Positions 35,656 through 44,968 are shown, counted from the first letter of the stretch. The stretch: 64,000 nt of DNA from Bacillota bacterium (GCA_023436395.1 JAEZJJ010000115.1:62001-126000), one strand, 5' to 3'. Numbers and translations: made by a program. The notes: a model not told the origin generated them from the sequence alone.

Positions 35656-36147
35656 CTATTTACCTGAAGATCCTAAACTCCCCACACCTCTTTCAGACTC
35701 AAACTTAAGTAGTTCTTCATAGCTCACTTCTGTTATAGCTAGCTGTGGTACACGCACCATAATGCATTGACTAATAGCTTTTTCATATGGATAAATAATG
35801 GCATCATTGAAATTTTCTAAACATGTCTCTTTTAAAATTACCAATGGCTTATCATTATGATTTGTGACAGGAACAAACCATTCACCCCGATAACCTGAAT
35901 CTACAACACCGGCTCTTTGCCCCATTCCTTTTGTCCCTGTTGAACTACGCTCTTTTAAAATAGCGACATATTCAGGACTAAATGCCGATGCGAGTCCTGT
36001 AGGAATCAATAATGTTTCATGTGGTAAAATCACCTTATAGCCTTCTTCAAAACAAGAATAGATATCAAAGGCTCCATCTTCTACTCTTTTAGATGGAATG
36101 ATTGCATCTTTTTTTACTTTTGCAAAATAAATTAATTGTTCATTCAC
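35656..36147 (-). CDS. dut: dUTP diphosphatase
   Basis: Hydrolyses dUTP to dUMP and pyrophosphate, keeping uracil out of DNA and feeding thymidylate synthesis. 163 residues with trimeric-dUTPase motifs: DIYSCFEEGY (motif 1), LKERSSTGTKG (motif 2), GVVDSGYRGEW (motif 3, with catalytic Asp and Tyr), QCIMVRV (motif 4), and the Gly-rich tail RGVGSLGSSGK that closes over the substrate. Single gene behind its own ribosome binding site (AAGGAG); terminator follows. Confidence 0.94.
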   Translation of the reverse strand: MNEQLIYFAKVKKDAIIPSKRVEDGAFDIYSCFEEGYKVILPHETLLIPTGLASAFSPEYVAILKERSSTGTKGMGQRAGVVDSGYRGEWFVPVTNHNDKPLVILKETCLENFNDAIIYPYEKAISQCIMVRVPQLAITEVSYEELLKFESERGVGSLGSSGK

Positions 36148-36282
36148 TTTTGTTCTCCTTTTATTTTCTTTCTTTTCATGTTACTTCTTTTTGTAAATCC
36201 TAACACTTGTTTAGGCGAAATCATATAGTATTACACTTTCAGACTCAACAGATGCCCTTACATCTATTATCGGCACCTTTTA

Positions 36283-36540
36283 CTATGATTTACCTTTTAC
36301 GCTTTCTACTTCATAGTACTCAAATCGATACTTCTGTCCTGTAGGATTAAGGCGATCTTTTGGAACTTCCTCATAAAACATAGTATATGGTCTCACATAT
36401 AAACCACAATCACCATATAAAGCTTTGTAAAGTACCAGTATTTCTCCTGTCTCAGAATGTTTAACTAAGTCTATAAATAAATATAAATCACCTTTAAAAT
36501 GCCTAAAAATTTTCCCTTTTTGACGTATTAAATCTTGCAC
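36283..36540 (-). CDS. DUF1653 domain protein
   Basis: 85 residues with the DUF1653 signature: YRHFKG-like opening (FRHFKGDLY), HSETGEILVLYKALYGD and VRPYTMFYEEV. The family is a small, beta-rich domain of unknown function found widely in bacteria. It is followed leftwards by dut but separated by 135 bp. Ribosome binding site GGAGTGAGGGGG is present before the start. Confidence 0.85.
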   Translation of the reverse strand: MQDLIRQKGKIFRHFKGDLYLFIDLVKHSETGEILVLYKALYGDCGLYVRPYTMFYEEVPKDRLNPTGQKYRFEYYEVESVKGKS

Positions 36541-36695
36541 GCCCCCTCACTCCTTTCATTACTTTTAAAATTATTAAACACTTTTAGTAAGGATATCAAC
36601 TTACTCAAAAGTTAAAGGCTTCACGCATATATTCATTATGTAAAACCTAATTATTTTTTAACTATATTATACACTTAATATGCATCAATCAATCT

Positions 36696-37256
36696 TTACT
36701 TTTCATGCTTTTGTATTAATACTGCTAAAGGTGGATGATTGGGTTTATTATAAAGTTCACACACTGCTACTGTATATCCTTTACCATCTAGCGTTTTTAG
36801 ATAGCTAAGAAGGGCTTCTTTCTCTTCAAATCCTGTATCCCCTCCATGATAAATACATAGACTCATCACACCATGCTGCTTAAGTAACCTCAATCCCTGT
36901 TCAATTGCTTGCTTACTTGTATCAGCCTTCGTACTTTTTGCGTGATCTCCACCTGGTAAATAGCCAAAATTAAACATAATTCCAGCTACAGTCTGAGGCT
37001 CCATATATTGTCCCATATTAACATGACTCTCTAGATAAACCTTTGCCTTTAGTCCCTTTTCTTTCAAAAGTAGTTTCGTACTTTCTACAGCTTCCTCCTG
37101 AATATCAAAAGCTAATACCTTTCCTTCCGTTCCTACCAAATTACATAAAAATGCTGTATCAAATCCTCTTCCTGCTGTAGCATCTATACATATATCACCA
37201 GGTTTAATATACTGTTTCATCCAACCATGAGCAATATTAATGGTGTTTAATTTCAT
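36696..37256 (-). CDS. mnmM: Class I SAM methyltransferase, MnmM (YtqB) family
   Basis: 186 residues. The SAM-binding motif DATAGRGFDT (near 25-34) and the family blocks FNFGYLPGGDH and IYHGGDTG match YtqB, shown in recent work to be the enzyme that methylates 5-aminomethyl-2-thiouridine in tRNA (MnmM). The function is therefore likely tRNA wobble modification, in the cytoplasm. Preceding purine-rich ribosome binding site AGAAAGAG is weak. It is a short standalone unit near dut and DUF1653. Confidence 0.82.
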   Translation of the reverse strand: MKLNTINIAHGWMKQYIKPGDICIDATAGRGFDTAFLCNLVGTEGKVLAFDIQEEAVESTKLLLKEKGLKAKVYLESHVNMGQYMEPQTVAGIMFNFGYLPGGDHAKSTKADTSKQAIEQGLRLLKQHGVMSLCIYHGGDTGFEEKEALLSYLKTLDGKGYTVAVCELYNKPNHPPLAVLIQKHEK

Positions 37257-37416
37257 CTCTTTTCTCTCTTTCTTAGTAAAATCCTCTTATTCACTATACT
37301 CTTTTTATACTATTTCTCTATGGTATTAGTCTTCATTTCTACAATATCTCTTATAACTACACTATATGGAATAATTTTAAAAACATATGAATATTAAAGA
37401 TATATATATTAACTTC

Positions 37417-37458
37417 ACACATTATACTATTTATATTGTATATCTACGGTATAATGTG
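37417..37458 (+). promoter_or_regulatory. Inverted-repeat operator and promoter of a dead GntR gene
   Basis: CACATTATAC at 37417-37426 and GTATAATGTG at 37449-37458 are exact 10-bp inverted repeats separated by 22 bases. The right arm contains the TATAAT -10 box, so this resembles an autoregulatory site of a GntR/YtrA-type repressor. Confidence 0.5.
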
Positions 37459-37462
37459 AAGG

Positions 37463-37838
37463 TGAAAAATAACCATTAATATTCAAAACACATCTGATCT
37501 ACCCATCTATATGCAAATCAAAGAACAAATTAAGTCTACCATTTTTAAAGGACAACTCCTTCCGAAGAACAACTTCCACTATTCGTGCTTTAGCCAAGGA
37601 CTTAAAAATCAGTATCATTACAACTACAAAAGCCTATATAGAACTTGAATAAGAAGGATATATTGCCATTGTACAAGGTAAAGGTTGCTGTGTCTACTCT
37701 TCTAATCATGAACTCTTCCGAGAATCCCTTTATGTCCAAACAGAATCACATCTTGATAAAGTTGTAAAGTTTGTCAGATAGCTGAACTTACGGTTGAAGA
37801 ACTTCATCAATTATTTGTATTATTAACAAGATGTTGTC
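37463..37838 (+). pseudogene. Decayed GntR (YtrA subfamily) transcriptional regulator
   Basis: Successive frames read LPIYMQIKEQIKSTIFKG, then TIRALAKDLKISIITTTKAY, then EGYIAIVQGKGCCVYSS, and finally QIAELTVEELHQLFVLL, which in order is the winged-helix and C-terminal helix of a short YtrA-type GntR repressor. The start codon is missing, frame changes occur near 37563 and 37765, and an in-frame TAA follows the recognition helix near 37649. The following hydrophobic stretch to 37970 may be the relic of an adjacent membrane protein. No intact ABC transporter partner remains. Confidence 0.75.
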
Positions 37839-38008
37839 ATTTATTAGTTAACCTCATTTTTATCCTTACTTTGGGGCCTATAGGAACCTCTTTTCTCCTC
37901 TCTTGTATTGTTTGCAACATAAAAGGCTTGATAACATTCTCTATATTATTTCTTTATGTCTCCTTTGTATAATACATTTATCTTAATTATTTACAAGGAG
38001 GCTTTATT

Positions 38009-38413
38009 ATGTCCCAATTAAAAGTACGTTTTACTAAGTGGATGCAGGGTCGTTATGGTAGTGATCAACTCTCTTTAGCCTTACTAGTGCTTTTTCTTAT
38101 TCTGACATTAATTACACTTCCCTTTCCCTTCTTCATCGTAAGGCTATGTCCTCTCATTCCACTTTGTCTTTGTTATTATCGCATTTTTTCTAAAAATAAA
38201 TATAAACGCCAACAAGAGCTTTTTAAATTCATACGTTTTTATACGCCTGTTCAAAAACGTATAAACTTATTCTTTAAACATTTTAAACAACGTAAAACCC
38301 ATCGTTTTTTTAAGTGTCCCAATTGTAAACAAAGTTTACGTGTTCCAAAAGGTAAGGGGAAAATTTGTATCACTTGTCCTAAATGTCATACTGATTTTCG
38401 TAGACATACCTAA
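38009..38413 (+). CDS. Membrane protein with C-terminal zinc ribbon
   Basis: 134 residues: hydrophobic segments at about 22-45 and 45-62 form a membrane hairpin, followed by a basic stretch (KRINLFFKHFKQRKTH) and a zinc ribbon with CPNC and CPKC knuckles at about 109-129. Such proteins are common in clostridia and have no assigned role. AAGGAGG lies upstream of the ATG. The stop overlaps the convergent amidohydrolase stop by 4 bp. Confidence 0.75.
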   Translation: MSQLKVRFTKWMQGRYGSDQLSLALLVLFLILTLITLPFPFFIVRLCPLIPLCLCYYRIFSKNKYKRQQELFKFIRFYTPVQKRINLFFKHFKQRKTHRFFKCPNCKQSLRVPKGKGKICITCPKCHTDFRRHT

Positions 38414-39594
38414 TAGACTTCCTTCTGCGTATGCACATGTTCATGACTATAGGCTAGTTCTCCATTAATAAATGTATAGAGCGTATGGGTTAGGGTTTGC
38501 ATTGGATTATCACTAAAAATGGCGATATCTGCATCTTTTCCTGGCTCAAGGCTTCCTACCCGATCTGCTACATTGCAGATCTCTGCTGCATTAATAGTAA
38601 TTGCTTTAAGTCCCTCTTCTATGCCTAAACCATCTCTTGCTGCAAAACCTGCACACTTAGCTAAGTACTGAATAGGTGTCACTGGATGGTCTGTGGTAAT
38701 TGCAATTTTCACCCCAGCTCTATGCAAAATTCCAGGTGTTTTAAAACTCACATTTTGTACTTCTATTTTATTTCTTGCTGTAAGAGCTGGACCTACAATA
38801 GCAGGAAATCCAAAAGTTTTAATCTCTTTTGGAATTAAGTATCCTTCACTGCAATGATCAAGCGTCATATTTAAATCATATTCTTTTGCAATACGAACTG
38901 CCGTTAAAATATCATCTGCACGATGCACATGAGCTTTTAACGGTATTTTTTTATTAAGCACAGACAGCCATGGCTCTAAACGATAATCCGTTTCAAATGC
39001 TTCTCCCTTTGCAATCGCTTCTTCTTTTTTATTTTGATACTGTTTAGCTTTAAAAAGCTCCTCCCGTAAAAGACTAGCAATAGCCATTCGAGTTATTGGC
39101 ATCTTCTTTTGTCCACTATAGACACGTTTTGTATTTTCACCAAAAGCTACTTTCATTGCTGCAGGTTCTAGTAAAGTAATTTCATCTATAACTCTTCCCT
39201 TTGTCTTCATAAAGACAAATTGTCCCCCTACTACATTTGCACTCCCTGGTCCTATCATTGCAGAAGTAATTCCTGCGCGTACTGCTTCATCAAAAGCAGC
39301 ATCTAACGTATTAATGCCATCTATTGCACGTAAATAGGGGGTAATAGGATCCGATGTTTCATTACAATCATCCCCTTCAACCCCTTTCTTCTCTTCTGTG
39401 ATACCAAGATGGCAATGAGCTTCTATAATGCCTGGCATTACCCATGCTCCCTGTACATCAATCACTTGCATTTCTTCTGTGATTTCAATTTGCTTAGCAA
39501 CCTTCTTAATCTTACTTTCTTCAATTAAAACACATCCAGATTCATATACTGCTCCTGCCATTGTTAAGATTTTTCCATTTTTAATTAGAATCAT
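38410..39594 (-). CDS. Amidohydrolase superfamily protein
   Basis: 394 residues of the imidazolonepropionase-like amidohydrolase group: a metal-dependent TIM-barrel hydrolase. Metal ligands are visible in EAHCHLG (HxH near 59-61), AHVHRADD, LDHCSEG and TTDHPVTP (the late Asp), and the C-terminal beta-sandwich closes with EPGKDADIAIF. No signal peptide, so cytoplasmic. Substrate unknown; imidazolonepropionase, dipeptidase and deaminase activities are all possible. It is monocistronic and divergent from prfC. Confidence 0.88.
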   Translation of the reverse strand: MILIKNGKILTMAGAVYESGCVLIEESKIKKVAKQIEITEEMQVIDVQGAWVMPGIIEAHCHLGITEEKKGVEGDDCNETSDPITPYLRAIDGINTLDAAFDEAVRAGITSAMIGPGSANVVGGQFVFMKTKGRVIDEITLLEPAAMKVAFGENTKRVYSGQKKMPITRMAIASLLREELFKAKQYQNKKEEAIAKGEAFETDYRLEPWLSVLNKKIPLKAHVHRADDILTAVRIAKEYDLNMTLDHCSEGYLIPKEIKTFGFPAIVGPALTARNKIEVQNVSFKTPGILHRAGVKIAITTDHPVTPIQYLAKCAGFAARDGLGIEEGLKAITINAAEICNVADRVGSLEPGKDADIAIFSDNPMQTLTHTLYTFINGELAYSHEHVHTQKEVY

Positions 39595-39696
39595 AGTCCT
39601 ACCTCTTTTTCTTGCATATTTGTATCTTTATATTATTTCTCTTTAAAAAGCATTTATACAAATTTTCCTTGTTAAAAGAATTTCTCTAATTTATAC

Positions 39697-39726
39697 TTGA
39701 CTTTTATAGTGCTTGGGCATGATAAT
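39697..39726 (+). promoter_or_regulatory. Predicted prfC promoter
   Basis: TTGACT at 39697-39702 and GATAAT at 39721-39726, 18 bp apart, upstream of the prfC start. Confidence 0.65.
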
Positions 39727-39774
39727 TATGTGTTGTACTTATGATAAAAAAATGAAAAATAAGGATGGTTATAT

Positions 39775-41385
39775 ATGTCATTAGAAAACATCAATACGAC
39801 CCCTGAAATACAAAGACGTCGTACTTTTGCGATTATCTCTCACCCAGATGCTGGTAAAACAACCTTAACTGAAAAATTTCTGCTTTACGGAGGTGCTATT
39901 CGTGAAGCAGGTTCTGTTAAATCAAGACGTTCACAGAAACATGCTGTATCTGACTGGATGGAAATCGAAAAACAAAGAGGAATCTCAGTAACTTCCAGTG
40001 TCCTTCAATTTAATTATAATAATTTCTGTATTAACATCCTTGATACACCTGGACATCAAGATTTTAGTGAAGATACTTATCGTACTTTAGTTGCTGCAGA
40101 TAGTGCAGTTATGGTAATTGATGCAGCAAAAGGTGTTGAAGAACAGACAAAGAAACTTTTTAAAGTTTGTAAAATGCGCGGAATTCCTATCTTTACCTTT
40201 GTAAATAAAATGGATGCACATGGTAAAGACCCTTTCGCACTTATGGAAGAACTTGAAAATGTACTTGGTATTCGTTCTTATCCTATGGATTGGCCTATTG
40301 GTAGTGGTAAAGAATTCAAAGGCGTATATAACCGCCGTAAAAATCAAATTGAACTTTTTGATGAAGGAAATCATGGTGAAAGCATTGTTGGTTCTACCTC
40401 TGGTGAAGTAGCTGACCCTAAATTTAGGGAATTACTTGGTGAATACCTTCATAATAAGCTCCTTGAAGATATCGAACTTTTAGATATGGCTGGGGATGAG
40501 TATGATTTAGATAAAATCTTAGCAGGTGAATTAACTCCTGTATTCTTCGGTAGTGCATTAACAAACTTTGGAGTAGAACCTTTTCTTGAAGCTTTCTTAG
40601 ATATAACAACACCACCGCAACCTCGCCAAAGTAATCTAGGACCTATTGCAACAACTGCACCTTATTTTTCAGGGTTCATCTTTAAAATTCAAGCCAATAT
40701 GAATCCTGCGCACCGTGACCGTATTGCTTTTCTTCGTATCTGTTCTGGTGTATTTGAAAAAGGAATGATGGTCAATCACGTCCAAAAAGGAAAAAAAGTT
40801 AAACTAGCACAACCACAACAATTTTTAGCCCAAGACCGTGCTACAGTAGATACTGCATATCCTGGTGATATCATAGGCATTCATGATCCTGGTATTTTTA
40901 ATATTGGTGATACCTTATGTAGTGATAATGTTAAACTATACTTTGAAGGTATTCCTCAGTTTGCACCTGAACACTTTATGCGTATTTCTACAGTTAATGC
41001 ACTGAAAAGAAAGCAATTCTTAAAAGGTATTCTCCAATTAGCAGAGGAAGGCTCCATTCAGGTATTCAGACCCCACTTAACAGGTACCGAGGAAGTCATT
41101 GTAGGTGTTGTTGGGGTACTTCAATTTGAGGTTTTAGAATATCGTTTAAAAAATGAATATGGTGTAGAAATTCGTATGACACGTCTTCCTTATCGCTTTA
41201 TTCGTTGGATTGAAGCAGAGAATTTTAACTATGATACTTTTAAAGGTTCTATGGACTCTACTCTCGTAGATACCCCTGAAGGTGACCCTGTATTACTGTG
41301 CGAATTTGAATGGTCCATTCGTCAAATTGCAGAACGTAATCCAAATGTTGTGTTACGAGAAACTCACTTAAAGCCAATAGAGTAA
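39775..41385 (+). CDS. prfC: Peptide chain release factor 3
   Basis: Translational GTPase that releases RF1/RF2 from the ribosome after peptide release. 536 residues, standard length. The G domain has SHPDAGKTT (22-30), DTPGHQDFSEDTYRTL (G3) and NKMD (G4). The domain II/III region continues to LRLPYRFIRWIE-type sequence near 480, typical of RF3 and absent from EF-G. Weak purine-rich site upstream. Strong terminator downstream; single-gene unit. Confidence 0.97.
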   Translation: MSLENINTTPEIQRRRTFAIISHPDAGKTTLTEKFLLYGGAIREAGSVKSRRSQKHAVSDWMEIEKQRGISVTSSVLQFNYNNFCINILDTPGHQDFSEDTYRTLVAADSAVMVIDAAKGVEEQTKKLFKVCKMRGIPIFTFVNKMDAHGKDPFALMEELENVLGIRSYPMDWPIGSGKEFKGVYNRRKNQIELFDEGNHGESIVGSTSGEVADPKFRELLGEYLHNKLLEDIELLDMAGDEYDLDKILAGELTPVFFGSALTNFGVEPFLEAFLDITTPPQPRQSNLGPIATTAPYFSGFIFKIQANMNPAHRDRIAFLRICSGVFEKGMMVNHVQKGKKVKLAQPQQFLAQDRATVDTAYPGDIIGIHDPGIFNIGDTLCSDNVKLYFEGIPQFAPEHFMRISTVNALKRKQFLKGILQLAEEGSIQVFRPHLTGTEEVIVGVVGVLQFEVLEYRLKNEYGVEIRMTRLPYRFIRWIEAENFNYDTFKGSMDSTLVDTPEGDPVLLCEFEWSIRQIAERNPNVVLRETHLKPIE

Positions 41386-41387
41386 TT

Positions 41388-41427
41388 AAAAAATGTCAGT
41401 TTTCCCTCAGGAATCCTGACATTTTTT
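41388..41427 (+). terminator. prfC terminator
   Basis: AAAAAATGTCAG / CTGACATTTTTT hairpin, two bases past the prfC stop codon. Confidence 0.92.
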
Positions 41428-41601
41428 AATCTTATTTTTAAATTCATTATTTCTAAAATAATAGCGTTACTTGTGAAGTTTTACTTTTTGCTAAATTATG
41501 CTAGAATAATATATACTAAGATGAGCTATATTAACATCGTATTTGATTATTTTTTGATTAATCATTTACTTTATTATTTATTAAAGATAAAGGTGGATTC
41601 T

Positions 41602-42669
41602 ATGCAAGCGATTTTAGAGGATTTGAAAAAGGCTGATATTTTATCTACTACTCAAATCTATCAACTTCAGACAACTATTAAAACAAAGTACCCTACACAT
41701 TCTAAAGAAGAACGTGCAAGAATCTTTGCTAAAAATGTACATCAGGTCATTGACCATATTCTCTCTCCTTTTAGCCCCCCTCACCAACAAGATATTAAGA
41801 AAAACTTGTTGATGGAAGTCATTAAAAAAGAAGAGTTTTGTATCAGTGTTTATGATGTATGTAAAACTTGTATTGACTTAAAACTCGCTCAAGGTGAAAC
41901 ACTAAATACTTTTACAACTTGGCTCAATCATCATTATTCAGGTAAACTAACCCCTTACGAGGTAGCTTCTTTATCTGATTCCATTATAAGTCCCTCAGTT
42001 ACTGAAGAACCACTTTCTAAAGATGTTCCCTATGTTCCAGTTAAATCCTTACGCTTTAGTCATTGGTTTTATGGCTTAATATTCATGTTACTAATAAGTA
42101 GTACCAGTTTAATAGGTTATCATTTTTTTCTTTCTCAAGAAATTATTTTACCACTAATTCAATTAGAGACTTCTTCATTAGAAACTATCGAACTCCCTCT
42201 GTCAGTTACTGTTCTGGAAAAAGCTAATCACTTACAAAAACATTTACAGTATAAAGAGGTCAATAAAAATGCACTTCAAGCATGGCTACAAGATCGTAAT
42301 TCTTTACTTTCTGAAGATCCTTATTTTAATCAAATTATTGCCACAGCTAAGGATTTTAACATTAATCCGCTTCTCCTTTTTGCCATTACAGGTCAAGAAC
42401 AAGGATTTGTACCAAAGCATCATACCAATGCATTAGAAATAGCAAGTAATCCTTTTAATGTTTATGGTAGTTGGAAAACATATAATACCTCTATCGAAGA
42501 TTCATCTCGTATTGCAGCTCGTACAATTATTAATTTAAGTAAAGGGTGTCCAGAGGATGCTGATCCTATCCTATGGCTTAATCAAAATTATGCAGAGGAC
42601 CCCAACTGGTATAAAGGTGTTACAGCACTTCTTAACCAATTAGAAAAAGTAGCACTACTAGAACCTTAA
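41602..42669 (+). CDS. Membrane-anchored lysozyme-like/glucosaminidase-like protein
   Basis: 355 residues from ATG 41602, which has AAGGTGG seven bases upstream; longer in-frame starts lack a site. The cytoplasmic N-terminal 150 residues are helical, one membrane segment lies at about 155-178 (FYGLIFMLLISSTSLIGYHFF), and the outside domain (about 245-345) reads DFNINPLLLFAITGQEQGF, then NPFNVYGSW, the pattern of lysozyme-like glucosaminidase domains, where the Glu after ITGQ would be catalytic. Likely a wall hydrolase or a sensor derived from one. Single gene, own terminator. Confidence 0.7.
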   Translation: MQAILEDLKKADILSTTQIYQLQTTIKTKYPTHSKEERARIFAKNVHQVIDHILSPFSPPHQQDIKKNLLMEVIKKEEFCISVYDVCKTCIDLKLAQGETLNTFTTWLNHHYSGKLTPYEVASLSDSIISPSVTEEPLSKDVPYVPVKSLRFSHWFYGLIFMLLISSTSLIGYHFFLSQEIILPLIQLETSSLETIELPLSVTVLEKANHLQKHLQYKEVNKNALQAWLQDRNSLLSEDPYFNQIIATAKDFNINPLLLFAITGQEQGFVPKHHTNALEIASNPFNVYGSWKTYNTSIEDSSRIAARTIINLSKGCPEDADPILWLNQNYAEDPNWYKGVTALLNQLEKVALLEP

Positions 42670-42682
42670 TATTTATCTAATT

Positions 42683-42723
42683 AAAAAGCTGAGACTAATT
42701 ATTTTATAAAGTCTCAGCTTTTA
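42683..42723 (+). terminator. Terminator of the lysozyme-like gene, possibly bidirectional
   Basis: AAAAAGCTGAGAC / GTCTCAGCTTTTA hairpin between convergent genes; A and T runs on both sides, so it can also end the ferredoxin transcript. Confidence 0.9.
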
Positions 42724-42727
42724 TTGT

Positions 42728-42925
42728 TTACTCTATTTCTCGGAGCCTAATAAGATTCCTCCAACACCTTGTAAGGCATTTACCACATTTTATACAAGTG
42801 CTCTGATTAATGCGATATGGAGTACCTTTACTAATACAGTGTACAGGACAAACAATTTTACATGCCCCACAAGCTATGCATGCTGAATCAATAACATAAA
42901 TTAACCGTTTACTTATTTTACTCAT
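42728..42925 (-). CDS. Small 2[4Fe-4S] ferredoxin
   Basis: 65 residues from ATG 42925; two CxxCxxCxxxC motifs (CIACGACKIVCP and CIKCGKCLTRC) ligate two 4Fe-4S clusters for low-potential electron transfer. The C-terminus is basic (WRNLIRLREIE), unlike typical acidic clostridial ferredoxin, so its partner may differ. Its start overlaps the upstream 85-residue gene by 8 bp, implying coupled translation. Confidence 0.88.
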   Translation of the reverse strand: MSKISKRLIYVIDSACIACGACKIVCPVHCISKGTPYRINQSTCIKCGKCLTRCWRNLIRLREIE

Positions 42926-43175
42926 CAAAATCAACCCTAAATTTTTGCTCCGCTGTATGAATAATAAGATATCCTAAGTTAAATTCATCTGCCATAACAT
43001 CAATTTTATATTCAAAGAATATATTTTCTTCCTTTTTGCACATAAAGATGTAACTACCTTCTTCTTTATCTTCTATTTCTTCACAAATATCGTCATATAT
43101 CTCTTCACCACTTATACTTCCCATATAGCCTGATGCCCTAATGCATGCCTCAATATGCTTGTATAATGCCTCCAT
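42918..43175 (-). CDS. Small acidic hypothetical protein coupled to a ferredoxin
   Basis: 85 residues from ATG 43175, chosen for AAGGAG upstream; a longer in-frame start at 43256 lies in the upstream terminator. The chain is acidic and predicted alpha/beta (EEIYDDICEEIEDKEEGSY), no known motif, no signal peptide. The ferredoxin begins within its last codons, so they probably work together. Function unknown. Confidence 0.65.
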   Translation of the reverse strand: MEALYKHIEACIRASGYMGSISGEEIYDDICEEIEDKEEGSYIFMCKKEENIFFEYKIDVMADEFNLGYLIIHTAEQKFRVDFDE

Positions 43176-43257
43176 TTTCTTTCTCCTTATCTTTATGATC
43201 CTCATTTCCTTATAAGGGTAATATAAATTAACAAATTTGACAAGTGGCTCCATCAAA

Positions 43258-43297
43258 TAAAAAAGGAGTTCTTACATAAATTCTGTAATGACTCCTC
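43258..43297 (-). terminator. Terminator of the decarboxylase beta-subunit operon
   Basis: On the minus strand AGGAGTCATTACAG pairs with a TGTAAGAACTCCT arm, with one internal loop, followed by TTTTTT. It lies just past the 38-residue micro-ORF. Confidence 0.75.
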
Positions 43298-43303
43298 TCA
43301 ATT

Positions 43304-43420
43304 TTATTTACTTGTATGCTTACATGCCCTTTCTCCTATCCAGTCAATTAATACACTTGAAAGTCCTAGTAAACATATAAATGCTATAGAGAATCCTATA
43401 AAAAACACAGTACCTATCAT
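43304..43420 (-). CDS. 38-residue membrane micro-protein, downstream of oadB
   Basis: One hydrophobic segment (TVFFIGFSIAFICLLGLSSVL) with a basic tail. Start ATG has GAGGT upstream. It sits between oadB and the operon terminator. Small membrane subunits (OadG/gamma type) accompany decarboxylase pumps, but this one lacks a recognisable OadG signature, so the assignment is by context only. Confidence 0.55.
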   Translation of the reverse strand: MIGTVFFIGFSIAFICLLGLSSVLIDWIGERACKHTSK

Positions 43421-43529
43421 TTTTATCTACCTCACTTTTTTATAAGTTTCAGAGGACTAGTATAATACCTCTATTTACATCATATCTCTAAAACATATAA
43501 AGAAACTGTTAAGATTTTAGTCCGCCTTC

Positions 43530-44741
43530 TTATTTTAATAAGGGAATAATCGTTACATATATACCTGTTAATATAGCTGTTGTAATAACACCACAAATAT
43601 TAGCCCCCATAGCATATTGAATAATAAAGCTATATTTATTAACCTTACTTACTTCTTTTTGAGCTATTTTAGCGGTAGAAGGCACACAAGAAACACCTGC
43701 TATCCCTATAGTAGGATTAAAATTCTTGTTACTTAGCCAATACACAATATAGCCACCTATAATACCACCAATAGCTGAAAGTAGTAGCGCAACCATTCCT
43801 AATACAAGTAAAATAAGTACCTTAGGATTTAAAAGTGTACTCGCTTCGCAAAGAACGCCTAAAAGTAATCCTAAGAAAAAGGTTCCACCATATAAGAAGC
43901 CATTTTCAATCAATTTAACATACTTCTCTAATCCAACTTCTCTAATCACAATTCCTACAAAGAAACTTAAGAAAAGAGGTGCTGCAACAGGAAAAAGTAA
44001 ACATAATACTGTATTTGTTACAACAGCAAAAGTAAGTTTTTGCTTTTTAGTAATTGTCTTTTTAGGTTTTTCTGGTGGCTTAATAGCTATCCCCCTTAAT
44101 TCCTTAGGAATCAGTAATCGTACTAAATAAGGATAACCACCATATGTAAGACTTAAATAAAGATAGGCTACAATGGTAATCGGAACAAATAAATCTTTTG
44201 CTAAAGTAAGTGATGTGTACAATACCATTGGTCCATCCGCACCACCTACCATAGCTATAGCAGCCGCTTCACCATTGGTAAGTCCAAAACATTTTGCTAT
44301 AGGAAAGGTAGCTATTGTTCCTAGTTCTGCACACATAGCAATAAACATACTTGTAAAAGGATTAGCTAATAAAAATCCCACATCTGTAATAACACCAATT
44401 CCCATAAATACTAAACACGCAATCAATCCATTACTAAACATAAATGTATAGATAGGTTGTAAAAAGTCAATTTGAAGTATTTGCATTAATCCATCTGTAT
44501 CAGACATAATAGGATCCATAAAAATAGTCCCTGTCTGTCCTGGTGATAAAAAGAGCACACCTGCATTAACAGCTGACATCCCTAAACCCATAGGTACCAT
44601 GACTAATGGTTCCAATGTTCCTTTAGCACCTAAATAAAAAATAAGTATTCCTAGAGCAATTAGTACAATTCTCATAAGTGCTACTCCTGGATCCTGTTGT
44701 ACTAATGTTGAAACTCCTTGAAATAAATCTAAAATATTCAT
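43530..44741 (-). CDS. oadB: Sodium-ion-translocating decarboxylase, beta subunit
   Basis: 403-residue polytopic membrane protein of the OadB/GcdB/MmdB family. In the full complex it moves Na+ outward as carboxybiotin is decarboxylated. Visible family segments include PMGLGMSAVNAG, GVITDVGFLLANP, MVGGADGPMVLYTS and GVSCVPSTAKIAQ; acidic residues in GADGP and DVGF are the expected Na+ site. About 9-11 membrane segments. No alpha (carboxyltransferase) or biotin carrier gene is present; micro-ORFs flank it. Either the partners lie elsewhere or it acts with another enzyme. Divergent from a LysR gene. Confidence 0.93.
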   Translation of the reverse strand: MNILDLFQGVSTLVQQDPGVALMRIVLIALGILIFYLGAKGTLEPLVMVPMGLGMSAVNAGVLFLSPGQTGTIFMDPIMSDTDGLMQILQIDFLQPIYTFMFSNGLIACLVFMGIGVITDVGFLLANPFTSMFIAMCAELGTIATFPIAKCFGLTNGEAAAIAMVGGADGPMVLYTSLTLAKDLFVPITIVAYLYLSLTYGGYPYLVRLLIPKELRGIAIKPPEKPKKTITKKQKLTFAVVTNTVLCLLFPVAAPLFLSFFVGIVIREVGLEKYVKLIENGFLYGGTFFLGLLLGVLCEASTLLNPKVLILLVLGMVALLLSAIGGIIGGYIVYWLSNKNFNPTIGIAGVSCVPSTAKIAQKEVSKVNKYSFIIQYAMGANICGVITTAILTGIYVTIIPLLK

Positions 44742-44804
44742 ATTTCGTCAACCTTTCTTAAAGTATATCTTTTATGTGTCTTTAGTGTATCAATTTTAAT
44801 TTTA

Positions 44805-44936
44805 TTAATTTTTTTCTTGCTGTACATCCATAGATTGTGTAATTTTTAACAAACAATTAATCAAAATAGCAATGCCTAAAGAAATAACAAATCCTAGCGC
44901 ATATATACCCATAGGAACAATAAAATTTTCAAACAT
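44805..44936 (-). CDS. 43-residue membrane micro-protein upstream of oadB
   Basis: Sequence starts MFENFIVPMGIYALGF and continues with one membrane segment and a polar tail. A GGAGGATG site precedes the ATG by seven bases. It lies in the leader of oadB with a 64-bp gap. The combination of a strong site and a hydrophobic chain makes it likely real; role unknown, perhaps a pump subunit. Confidence 0.55.
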   Translation of the reverse strand: MFENFIVPMGIYALGFVISLGIAILINCLLKITQSMDVQQEKN

Positions 44937-44968
44937 AGACAACATCCTCCATAAAAATTAATATTTTA

